Assembly (NCBI GenBank): GCA_034096865.1
Contig: JAWQFJ010016779.1
Span: forward strand, 5,001-37,500
Source: Theodoxus fluviatilis
Taxonomy: Eukaryota > Mollusca > Gastropoda > Cycloneritida > Neritidae
Reading direction: 5' to 3'
Length of the DNA: 32,500 nucleotides
Positions 22,623 through 31,161 of the stretch are shown piece after piece. Numbering within the stretch: position 1 is the first letter of the stretch; each line of letters opens with the position of its first letter. The position numbers and the translations under genes were made by a program. The notes under the pieces are model-generated. The model worked only from the letters and a program-made list of their open reading frames with translations, was not told the origin of the DNA and ran no database searches.

Positions 22623-22641
22623 CGATCGACAAGAAGAAGAA
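21424..22641 (+). mobile_element. 5'-truncated LINE with RNase H, 8-bp candidate TSD
   Basis: Similarity to LINE ORF2 starts at MMTGAMRSTP, the region just after the reverse transcriptase, and runs to a TAG at 22620-22622. A short 3' end with AAG trinucleotides (22631-22641) follows. GTGGATGA occurs at 21416-21423 and again at 22642-22649, exactly at both inferred junctions, and is a plausible target-site duplication. The body is 1,218 bp. The I/Nimbus-like group is the best guess from the RNase H plus C-terminal zinc-binding layout. Confidence 0.85.
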
Positions 22642-22649
22642 GTGGATGA

Positions 22650-23125
22650 TGAAAAGTTGAATGCAAATGAAAACGCCTATGTCCAAGTGATGGGGGATGA
22701 GAGCGGAAATATTGTTGGTTTTGTATTAACATAAAACAAAACAAAACACTCTTTTTTACGTGCTTCGAAGTAAGTTTTAACGCTGCTTCTTCACAGGAAA
22801 TTATATTGTAGGACTGGAGTATCGTCTAGAAGTGTGGGCCTTTCAGTTCACTCTAGGATACGCGTCGAATATACCAACAGACGTAGGGTCTGTTCATATG
22901 TGACGGAGGATGGGAGTATGCATGGGATTCAACGAATGACTCTTGTGAGATTCAGGAAACACTGTGAGTTAATCATTTACATGAAGTGACAAATACTTAG
23001 TGCCTTTTTTTCCACCGAATTTTTTATGTAATCATCTCGTCACGATGTCTGTGGAGGAGAATGTTCCGTCGTCAGTCGAACAAAGATTTCATGGGAGATC
23101 GCCCAATATGAAAAAAGAGCTCGAA
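22650..23125. other. No gene recognised
   Basis: Mixed sequence with a short AAAAC repeat at about 22732-22748. No frames of interest. Confidence 0.5.
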
Positions 23126-23144
23126 GTGTGTGTGTGTGTGTGTG
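23126..23144. repeat. (GT)n tail of a retroelement
   Basis: About nine GT units immediately next to the T-rich end of the minus-strand retroelement remnant. In the element's sense it is an (AC)n 3' tail. Confidence 0.8.
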
Positions 23145-23390
23145 TTTTTTTTATATAGCGACTTACACCCTTTGTCTGGGTCTCAAACCGCTTACACTTT
23201 ACCCCCTGATCACTGGGCATCTTCATCAATCCTCACTGGTACCTCACAACAAACATAGTGACAGACATTTAAGACGCACAGTCAGGTACCAGCACCAACT
23301 CCGCTCCCTGGGGAGTATTCCAACCCGATGCTGGCGCTTGGCCGCATACAAGTGCGAGTTACATGCAGACATGGGCGCGTGAATGTTGGA
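23145..23390 (-). mobile_element. L2-tailed retroelement remnant (SINE or LINE 3' end)
   Basis: Read on the minus strand, the 3' end is AAGCGGTTTGAGACCC, a short spacer, then GTAAGTCGCTATATAAA, an A run and (AC)n. AGCGGTTT can pair with AAGTCGCT using two G-U pairs, resembling the 3' hairpin of L2-type LINEs. The upstream 200 bp is GC-richer and non-coding, so a SINE sharing an L2 tail is possible, but no tRNA-like head was identified. The boundaries are approximate. Confidence 0.5.
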
Positions 23391-25295
23391 TGGGAGATTT
23401 GTTCACATGGTTAGTGGACAAAGATTGGGAATCGTTCGAGGAAAGGCTGAGAAAACTTAGCAGGATAAACGTGTTTTTGACCAAAGAGAAAGTTCCCAGA
23501 GGATGCTATTGAAATTAATATTAACGTACGTGAAGTGAGAGGTACAAGCTGTACAGCTGGAAAGACTAGGGGTGATAAATTCGATGATGGACTAGGGGTG
23601 AAGAACGCAGTACGCTGGGTTACGATCAGAAGGGTGGAGTGAGAGTGCGTGGGGTGGATGATTGTCGGGGCGATAGGTTTGGACATTGTCAAGGGGGTGA
23701 GATGTAGGGACGGGTACATGTGAAAATGGAAGCATGGGAAATTGAGATAATGAAAATGACTTTGAGATTAGGGTGGTAAGAGATGTGAGACTGGAGTGAA
23801 AAGATAAGTGCAAATGGAGTGGAGGCAGGGAATGTGAGGTATGGGTGGAGGCAGGGACGTGCGATTGGGGTGGAGGCAGGGGAGGAGGATGGGAGGACCA
23901 GTGTCCTTGACTCTGTAGGGTGCCGGAAAGAGCAGTCAGCTGTCTGGTCCCCGGACAAAAGGCCGCTGGGAGAGGGGAGGGGGAGAGAGGCAGGGGGCAG
24001 ACGGGAAAAGACAAGGCGGGAGGCGAGAGGGAGGGGCACGGGACAGCAGGGACGGAGAAAAGGTGTGGAAGGGAGGGGGTAATGAAGGGTGAATGCTGGT
24101 CTTGAGGGGGTTCCAAGCACAAGTCTATGAAAGGGTCAGACATCTGCTGGGGGTCGAGACAATTGATACGGTGGCTGCCCCCCTGACCCCTCGCCATCTC
24201 TCACCCGCCCACCCAGCTCCTCCCCTTGGTCTCTTCCCCGCATTTCCTACCCCCTCCACACCACCTCTCAGCGCCTTTCCCTAGTTCCCTCCCCGCGTCC
24301 TCCATCTCTGTCCATCTCCCATTGCCCTCGGGGCGACCTCCTTGACCACAGGCCAGGCGGTGTCGGTATAGCGGCTTCCAGTGGTCTGTGTGACTAGAGG
24401 GCCCGCGGAGAGGAAGGACAGTTTCCATCAGTCTTGCAAGGCTGCGGTTCTCCGGTTTTCATTGAGAATAGACTAACAGAAAGGAACGAGTCGGCTTGTC
24501 TGAAATGATTAAGTAGTTGTGTAGGAAAGGCAAACCTGTGTTGAAATAAGAAAAATATAATAATGAATCACTCTTGTTGTTATCTGGAACGTTTCATCGA
24601 ACAGGAATGAACAGGAACATGATAGAATCAATGTAGCAGATAACGACACCGAGCAACAGTTGCCATAAGTTATTTTATCATTGCCCAGCACTTTCCTGCT
24701 GCTGAAAGATTACAGCGATGCATTGCTTCAAAGACTACTGATATCACAGGACAAATAGTGCACATATCCGTGTATTTTTCGGCTTTGTTATAGGCTGAAC
24801 TTCAGCCAGAGTTTCACCTATGAAAGATGCATAATCGGCTCCAGCCGTATGTTACACTTAACATCTACTTGCAGTTGTGTACGAGCTTGCGAACTTCTGA
24901 GCTGACTCTTAGATAAGGAAGCTGTGTTGTTACAATATTTCTTATTTCTTATGCTCGCACAGCTCGCATATGACATCCAACACGCCTCTTCGCCACTAGA
25001 AGAGACTCAAACTGTAATGTATCAGTGTTTGATCTTATTGTGATGAAACTCAACTTTCCACATGCAAACAGATTTGCTACAAAGTAAAAATATATGTGTT
25101 TTATAGAAACGTGACGACAATACTGCTAAATGAGGCACTTCCTCCGCACAATAGCCCGCTGAACACACTCTCGTAGGGCTCCGGCAAATCAGCATTCCAC
25201 TCCACAAGCCGTACGCCACATCTCTAATGTATCCAGTCAGCCTGTCAAGATCTCCCTCATCTGGCTTAAGGGCATCACGATAAACTCTATATCCG
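23391..25295. other. No gene; G-rich patch with a 26-bp minisatellite
   Basis: 23617-24080 is G/A-rich on the plus strand. TGGAGGCAGGG occurs three times at about 25-26 bp spacing (23820, 23845, 23870). 24180-24310 is C/T-rich. 24430-25295 is mixed sequence without recognisable genes. Confidence 0.5.
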
Positions 25296-25491
25296 TGACC
25301 TGCATGGTGGAGATAGCCCATGGGCAACTGGTCAGCCACTGACCATCTCTGAGCAAGACATGGTCACCTGAAGGCGTGACTGATTTTACCTGTCCCTGGT
25401 CATTTAATGTGCGCCCGCTGACCACTGCTACAACCGGTCAGCTAGGCTCGCCCTTCTCCTGGCTGGCTTTGATGCGAGTGACCAGTGACCT
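25296..25491. promoter_or_regulatory. Cluster of nine nuclear-receptor-type half-sites
   Basis: TGACC or GGTCA occurs at 25296, 25330, 25340, 25362, 25398, 25419, 25436, 25479 and 25486, against an expectation below one in 200 bp. Two arrangements stand out. TGGTCAGCCACTGACCA (25329-25345) is a perfect palindrome. AGGTCACTGGTCA (25479-25491, minus strand) is a near-ideal DR1 element of the RXR/HNF4 type. No gene start is visible nearby. An enhancer or a decayed repeat could explain the cluster. Confidence 0.4.
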
Positions 25492-25887
25492 GAGGGTTGC
25501 TCACGGTGAACAGGGACCGGGGAAGCACCAGGGAGTTTGTGTAGCTCCTTCAGGGTGAATAGATAGAGCTCCACCCTTCAAGTCCCGTCCATCAAAAGCT
25601 GCACGGTGGGAGCTCGCAATGAGGTCCGCCTGGAATGCAGAAAGGAAGAGGACAGACAGGAAGAAGGGCGCAAATAGGAAGGGGGGAGGGAATGAAGTGA
25701 GATGGAAATTTGCAGTCATGGATGAAGGCTACACTGGTCTTGACTGCCGGTTGTTTTCGAAATGGCGTTTTAATCATACCTTTGCGTTAGAATGTTAGAT
25801 AAAAAAAATATCGATGCGTCCTGAAATATACAAGACATGATGGTATTCATTAGCTCTAGTAGTCAATATTTCACAGGAATATATACA
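25492..25887. other. No gene recognised; flank of the MULE
   Basis: Mixed, then AT-rich sequence leading to the transposon target-site duplication. Nothing recognisable. Confidence 0.5.
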
Positions 25888-25896
25888 GTTTATTTT
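25888..25896. repeat. Left 9-bp target-site duplication of the MULE
   Basis: GTTTATTTT here is identical to 28726-28734 on the other side of the element. Nine base pairs is the typical Mutator-superfamily duplication length. Confidence 0.85.
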
Positions 25897-26192
25897 CGCT
25901 GAAAATTTATTCGCCAAAAAAACAAATGACTCCACCCAAAAAACAAATGACTCCACCAAAAAAAGTTTGTCCAAAAAAACAATTTATTTTCCAAAAGAAT
26001 AAATGCACAAAACAAAAAAAGAAATGATGTTACCATCAAAAGTAATGACTTAAGCACAAAAAACCCGTACCCAAAAAACAGATCATACAGCAAAAAAAAA
26101 AGATACATCAACAAAAGATCAAAATAAAAAATGCATAAAAAAGAAGAAACTTGATCAAAAATCAAAACAAAGTTGAAAAGCAGCAAAACCGA
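25897..26192 (+). repeat. Left MULE terminal repeat: array of ~20-bp A-rich units
   Basis: Units of the form (C)CAAAA(A/G)AA(T/C)AAATG plus a few variable bases start near 25914, 25936, 25956, 25971, 25991, 26013, 26037, 26057, 26071, 26091 and 26112, mostly 20-22 bp apart with two 15-bp steps. CCAAAAGAATAAAT at 25991-26004 recurs inverted at 28583-28596 in the other end. Such arrays are plausible transposase binding sites. AATAAA on the minus strand at 25983-25988 could serve as the gene's polyadenylation signal. Confidence 0.8.
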
Positions 26193-26243
26193 GACAACAA
26201 CATCAGACAAATACGCTCACGGAAACAAGGTGTGGCGACATTT

Positions 26244-26418
26244 GCAACATTTGATAGCATTCTCTGGGTTGCACCCTACTGTCTGACAAGCGCCGGCCTT
26301 GACATTTTAGGACGACCACGTTTTCTTTTTTGTCCAAGTGGAACCGTCTTGGCGCTGGCTGGGGGTTCTGACACATTGAGTCTGATCTCAAAACCCAGAG
26401 AATGCTTGCAAATGTTGC
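26244..26418 (-). repeat. 27-bp inverted repeat at the 3' end of the transposase gene
   Basis: 26244-26270 is the reverse complement of 26392-26418 at 25 of 27 positions, separated by 121 bp. The inner arm encodes part of the SWIM finger (KCNICKHSLG). The outer arm lies just after the TAG at 26276-26278. The transcript could fold into a 27-bp stem with a 121-nt loop spanning the end of the reading frame. Confidence 0.9.
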
Positions 26419-28223
26419 ACTTCTGGAAGTCTGGACAATTGCATGTGAAAACTCGGTCGTCTTCGACTCTGATCTGCCAGAGCGATCGACGGCATGCAGC
26501 ATAATCATCAAAGTCTTGCCACGAAGCTGCAGCAGACTTTTCTTGTTGTTCCTGGATTGCCTCTTTGAGATCCGTCTCCAGAGGTACCGATGTCTCGGTG
26601 AAGATCGTGTTGCCGGACCGCAGAGACTGTGCATTTGATGATGCCCACTGCCAAGCGCTGGTCCAGATCTTGAGTGTGCGTGTTGGTGTCTCTGCAACTC
26701 TGACGCATGGTCCATCAGCAGCATCTCTTTCCCTCGACCAGTTTTTGACGATGTCGTGTTCCACAACCGCCAAAAATCTAGCCAGTTCGAGTCTTTCTCT
26801 CACAGTGATCTGTTTTTTGATCACCATGTTAGTTGCCTCTAGGCCGTTGTTTGTTGATGGATGCCCAGGGGCATAACCTTCATACCAAGTTCCGTTGTGA
26901 TCCAACCACGACGACTCAAAATACTCGATGAAACCACCGACGCCATCTTCTTCCGACATCTTCCACTTGTCAAGGAAGAGTGCTGACGCGTGAAGAAAGG
27001 AATCTTTGTCAGGACACACCTGAAGGAGACAAATGTCATCTCTGACAGAAGCACGAATCCGCACGTTCTTAATCTTTACCAGTTGTTTGTCAACGTTCAT
27101 TATGACGTGTGCCCAACACATGATGATCTTGTCTGCTGCCTGCCCAAAAGCAAGAGCAAACCCATTCTTGATTGCTGGTGCGGTGTCAGAGATCAGGTGG
27201 GTTGGCCTGAACTCGACTTCGTTGTTGGTGGCCAAACTAACACCGTGAATCAAAGAAGAGAATAGAAATTTGAAGTCCAGTTTTGTCTCATTCACGGTCA
27301 CTGCTAGCATCAGCGGATGAAACTTCCTGTCAGCGTCAGAGTATCCAGTGATGAGAACAGGGTAGCCCTGCCAAATCAGTTTGTATGTAGCGTCAGCATG
27401 CACACATTGAGTTCTGACTCCCAGGGTCAACAGACGCTTAGTGGACAGAGCAATGCGAAAATTTGCACCCTTGAGTTCATTTCCAGCTTCAGCCTCAAAG
27501 CCACAGACAAAAACTTCATTTTCGTCATCTGGGAGGTCTTGCCTCTTCTCAGCCCAAGCTTGAAGTTCTCCAAGAGAAATGGAATGTCTCCCATACAAAG
27601 TGTTTTTCATGACCGCCAAGTAATTTGCTAGCTGCGTCTTTGTTGGCAACGGTGTGCATTCCCGCTGACGCAATGCAATGAGAATTTGCCGTGGCTTCTG
27701 AACGCCATCTCTGAACAGCTGCTGGATTATCTGTTTGGTGTCTGGATGGATGCCGCGTTTCTGTACTTCAACAGAGTGATCGTGATCACCATATGAGTAG
27801 AGAGCAACACCATCATCGGACTTGTACAGGAGAAATACTTCCGCAAGACAGCTAGCTCCTTTCTTACACTTGTAGTAGACCTTTTTGCCATCTGACGATT
27901 TGGTTGTGGCATAGACTGACCAGCTGTCATCCTGCAACAGACAGCCCTTTGTAAGTTATCATCATAAATACCGCTGCCCATAAATACATACAAAATATCT
28001 CTTAAGGTTGATTGTAGAACATTTTGAGGATACGTGCATTGTAGGCACACACAGTTCTACTTACATGTTTGATGAACTCCAGTGCTCCATCTGCCGTAAC
28101 GAAATCCCTTTGCTTCTCCCAGTCTTTTGCAATGCCTCTTCTTCTCTTGGGTGGTGGTTCTTCAGTGTCTGTATCTGAAGAATCATTTTGTGTAGGGACG
28201 GGTCCGATTGCTTCGAACTCCAT
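26276..28223 (-). CDS. MULE transposase, two exons (28223-28065, 27931-26276)
   Basis: The inferred product, about 604 residues, would cut and join the transposon ends in the nucleus. Exon 1 starts at ATG 28223 in an ideal Kozak context (ACCATGG) and encodes 53 residues with a basic PPKRRRG stretch. Exon 2 supplies 551 residues. Joining in phase 0 rebuilds the N-terminal zinc finger region. With spliced numbering: WRKY/GCM1-like finger C75, C81, H103, H105 (C-x5-C-x21-H-x-H); DDE core D233 (HADATYKL), D302 (LISDTAPAIKNG) and E418 (NNGLEATN); SWIM finger C550, C552, C561, H563; AT-hook KRKRGRPK near 588-595. This is the domain order of animal Mutator transposases. No stop or frameshift is present. 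A domesticated gene is the alternative, but the intact ends and target-site duplication argue for a transposon. Confidence 0.93.
27932..28064 (-). other. 133-bp spliceosomal intron in the transposase gene
   Basis: On the minus strand the donor is CAT|GTAAGTAGA and the acceptor CTGTCTGTTGCAG|GATGAC, both close to consensus. The intron interrupts the protein between codons and contains in-frame stops, so splicing is needed for the full product. Confidence 0.88.
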
Positions 28224-28413
28224 GGTCAGAGACTGAATGGTCAGAATAATTTATTCAGAGAGCTTATATCAAGCTTCAATGTGAAAAACACTCACTACTC
28301 TCTTCAAAATCCATGTTCAGAGAGAAGTGAAGTCAATTTAAGCCTCATGTGCTGTGAAAACCACTCACCGTTACCCTGTAGAGCTCATAAAACATCAATC
28401 GAGCAATCATTGA

Positions 28414-28725
28414 TTTTTTCTTTTATTTTTTTGCTGAAATCATTTTATATTTTGTTGAAATGATTGGTTTTTATGCCAGATGCATTTAATCTTTTGCTGA
28501 GTAGTTTTTCTTTTTGCATTCTAATTTATCTTTTGTTCAAACATTACATTTTTAGCCCAATAATTAGTTTTTTTGCTCAACTATTTATTCTTTTGGTGAT
28601 TGAATTTTATTTTTGGTGTTTAAATATTCTTTTGTTCATTCAATTATTTTTCATTATTTCTTTTGGTCAAACCATTAAATCTTTTGGTGAAAGCATCTAT
28701 TCTTTTGGAGCATTAAATGCCAGCC
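28414..28725 (-). repeat. Right MULE terminal repeat: inverted array of ~20-bp units
   Basis: It is the mirror of the left array. TTCTTTTGGT/TTTTTTGCT-type units recur roughly every 20 bp from about 28425 to 28710. On the minus strand they read CCAAAAGAATAAAT and variants, as in the left end. The array lies upstream of the transposase ATG, so it may also contain the promoter. Confidence 0.8.
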
Positions 28726-28734
28726 GTTTATTTT
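28726..28734. repeat. Right 9-bp target-site duplication of the MULE
   Basis: GTTTATTTT is identical to 25888-25896 and immediately follows the right terminus. Confidence 0.85.
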
Positions 28735-28929
28735 TACCTGTACGTCAGTGCACGCGTGAAAATGCACAGCACACATCCAGACAAGTGACTGGTTGGCTTT
28801 GATGGAATGGCACACATGAAGAACAGAGCCAAGCCACGTGTAGACTGGATCCAATTTTATGACTCTTTGGTGCCTCAAGTGTTTACGTATTCTTGCAAAC
28901 CACCACCACTACTATCACGGCCGCCACGA

Positions 28930-29045
28930 AGCAGAAGCAGAAGAAGCAGAAGCAGAAGAAGAAGCAGATGAAGAAGCAGAAGAAGAAGAAGAAGAAGAAG
29001 AAGAAGAAGAAGAAGAAGAAGAAGAAGAAGAAGAAGAAGAAGAAG

Positions 29046-29094
<49 letters not shown>

Positions 29095-29268
29095 AGAAGA
29101 AGAAGAAGAAGAAGAAGAAGAAGAAGAAGAAGAAGAAGAAGAAGAAGAAGAAGAAGAAGAAGCAGAAGCAGAAGAAGGAGAATTAGAAGGAGAAGAAGAA
29201 GGAGGAGGAGGAGGAGGAGGAGGAGGAGGAGGAGGAGGAGGAGGAGGAGGAGGAGGAGGAGGAGGAGA
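28930..29268. repeat. Compound trinucleotide repeat AAG-CAG-AAG-GGA
   Basis: Interrupted GCAGAA units lead into pure AAG (28979-29047), CAG (29047-29090, about 14 units), AAG again (29090-29162), mixed AAG/GGA, then GGA (29200-29268, about 22 units). Open frames through it (poly-Glu/Ala/Gly, poly-Lys/Gln, poly-Leu on the other strand) are repeat artefacts. The purine tract and GGA block are candidates for triplex and quadruplex DNA. Confidence 0.96.
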
Positions 29269-29917
29269 CGGTACGCGAATAAGACAATACTGACATAATA
29301 ACCTTCCATGAGAAATATTTCATCTCATAAATGAAAACTGTAATATAGTCCCAACCACTTAATATCCCCTGTTTCTATTTCCTTACTTATGTTGTCATTC
29401 CATGTCTTGTTTTCCCCCCTTTCCTCTGCTTCTTCGCCTGCGGCTTCCGCTCTTCTGCTCGTGCTTTCTCGTCCTCGTCCTCGCACTCATCCTTTTAATT
29501 TCTTCCTTTCAGTTTCAATTTATTTCCCCTCAGATTCCACTTCAAAAGGCTGTCTGGAGCCGTCTCCATCCCTTAGAGCTGTTTACCGCTCCTCCCTGAC
29601 CACATTAGCCACACGGGACTCGGTCCAGTCACTCGTTAAAGCACTGTTGTCAGCAGCGGCCAGAGTTGATTAACAGCTCCTGCAGTCATTACACCGACAG
29701 ACCCGTCCAGACGCCCAGTCTTCAGAGCGAGGTCAAAGGTGAAGCCCACGGACTGAGTTCCAGGAAATGTACAGTGCTGGTCTGAGTGGTGAGCATCTGG
29801 CCACACGCTCCTTTGAAGAGTTGCCTGCAAGTCCTGAAGAAAAACAATGCTGACTTGTACTGAGGACTCTTTAATACCTCCATTAGGTAGCGTTTATTCA
29901 ATTACCATTGCGGTTGT

Positions 29918-29921
<4 letters not shown>
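29269..29921. other. No gene recognised
   Basis: Mixed sequence with short frames lacking recognisable domains. Confidence 0.5.

Positions 29922-29997
<76 letters not shown>
29922..29997. repeat. (TC)n microsatellite
   Basis: About 35 nearly perfect TC units with a single interruption near the end. Confidence 0.97.
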
Positions 29998-30774
29998 AGG
30001 CGGAAATGCCATGATTACATGAATAGTGGTTAGTAGTGGGGGGTTTTAACAGCGCTTCGTGTTTACATGAAATGAGATGAGCCCTTTTTACAGAGACGAC
30101 ATTCATGATTAAGTTTTATAAGTAAACAAGGCATAGTTTTTGTGCCATTCGATTTGACATACTTTGCCTTTTTTCAGTAGATGTAAATACTGCTTAAACA
30201 CATTAATCGCCAAATTTTACTGACTATGTCTGTGGCTTGATCCATAAAAAATCCACTTCACTTTTGTTATGTCTCGTGAGAGCAAACTAACATGTGTAAT
30301 GGCTCTGTTCATGGTTATTAATATGCAAAGTGATAGGGCGCGACTTGTGAGATTTGATACGAGGGGTCTGGTGCCTTTAATCAACACTGACTTCTCACCT
30401 CGAGGGAGCTATAAATGTTTTTGTAAAGGGCTTTTCTCTCTTTCCTGTTCTCGCGGTTTGTTGTCCGGGCAGAAATCCCTCTGAGTCAGTTCTAAATAAT
30501 GAAATACGCCTTGGGCATTGCACAGAAACACGAAGGGACCCATCTATTTTCTTCCCATGACTGATGAATGAGAATGGGGAAATTAGAACTGTTGATTACT
30601 CATTTAAAGAATAATTGATAAGGACGCTTCCACTTCATTCATTCATGCCCAGCCATAATGAGTGGAATTGGCCAAATATTCGTCATGCAGTTCGCCAAAA
30701 AGTTACATGAAATTATTTGTGTTTTTTCCCCCTACGTGATATATCTCTTGTTCCATGTGTGATTCTGAATGACG

Positions 30775-30779
<5 letters not shown>
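29998..30779. other. No gene recognised
   Basis: AT-leaning sequence. A 71-codon plus frame at 30269-30484 shows no recognisable motif. The minus-strand reading AAGCGCTGTTAAAA near 30045-30058 weakly resembles an L2-type tail. Confidence 0.45.
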
Positions 30780-30821
<42 letters not shown>

Positions 30822-30878
30822 GGCAGACAGAGAGAGAGACACAGAGAGAGAGAGATAGAGAGAAAAATAATAATAATG
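30780..30878. repeat. (GA)n then (AAT)n, tail of the adjacent LINE
   Basis: Imperfect GA repeat (30780-30863) followed by AATAATAATAAT (30864-30877) directly beyond the 3' end of the minus-strand LINE. In its sense it reads (ATT)n then (CT)n. Confidence 0.85.
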
Positions 30879-30892
30879 TGTGGATTTATAAA

Positions 30893-30928
30893 GCGCCTTA
30901 CCAATGAGTTAAGACATGCTCAAGGCGC
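30893..30928 (-). other. LINE 3' stem-loop (copy 2)
   Basis: GCGCCTT at 30893-30899 pairs perfectly with AAGGCGC at 30922-30928. Compared with the stem at 4947-4979, the sixth base pair is T-A instead of A-T, changed on both sides, while the loop keeps ACATGCTCA. Confidence 0.72.
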
Positions 30929-31161
30929 ATATACATACACAACCATTACAATATACAACAACAGTCAATCACCTCAAGCACAACTTAATAAACTTAATAC
31001 CATAAGAGTCAGACATTCACTTCAAACATTCGACAAAACTGATGTACAATGTCACCGCTAAACCATGAAACTGGGGTGAGGGGGAGGAGGGACAGGAGGG
31101 GGGTAGGGGGCTTAGGCAAGCTAGTACAAAGAGAACAGTGAGGGGAGAAAGATGAAGAAAC

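Larger units (their letters stand above)
25897..28725 (-). mobile_element. Apparently complete Mutator-like DNA transposon (MULE), 2,829 bp
   Basis: The element is bounded by identical 9-bp direct repeats. Its termini align as imperfect inverted repeats, with 22 of the first 34 positions matching without gaps and a shared GCTG near the tip. About 300 bp at each end consists of A-rich units (T-rich on the right) about 20 bp apart and pointing inward. The interior holds one two-exon transposase gene with no disabling change. Intact gene, ends and duplication together suggest a recent, possibly autonomous insertion. Only about 280 bp lies between the left repeat array and the SWIM-coding part of the gene. 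Confidence 0.88.

Noticed and set aside
28859..29309. Poly-Glu/Ala/Gly, poly-Lys/Gln and poly-Leu proteins
   Set aside because: Translations of the compound trinucleotide repeat; no unique sequence with a domain on either side.
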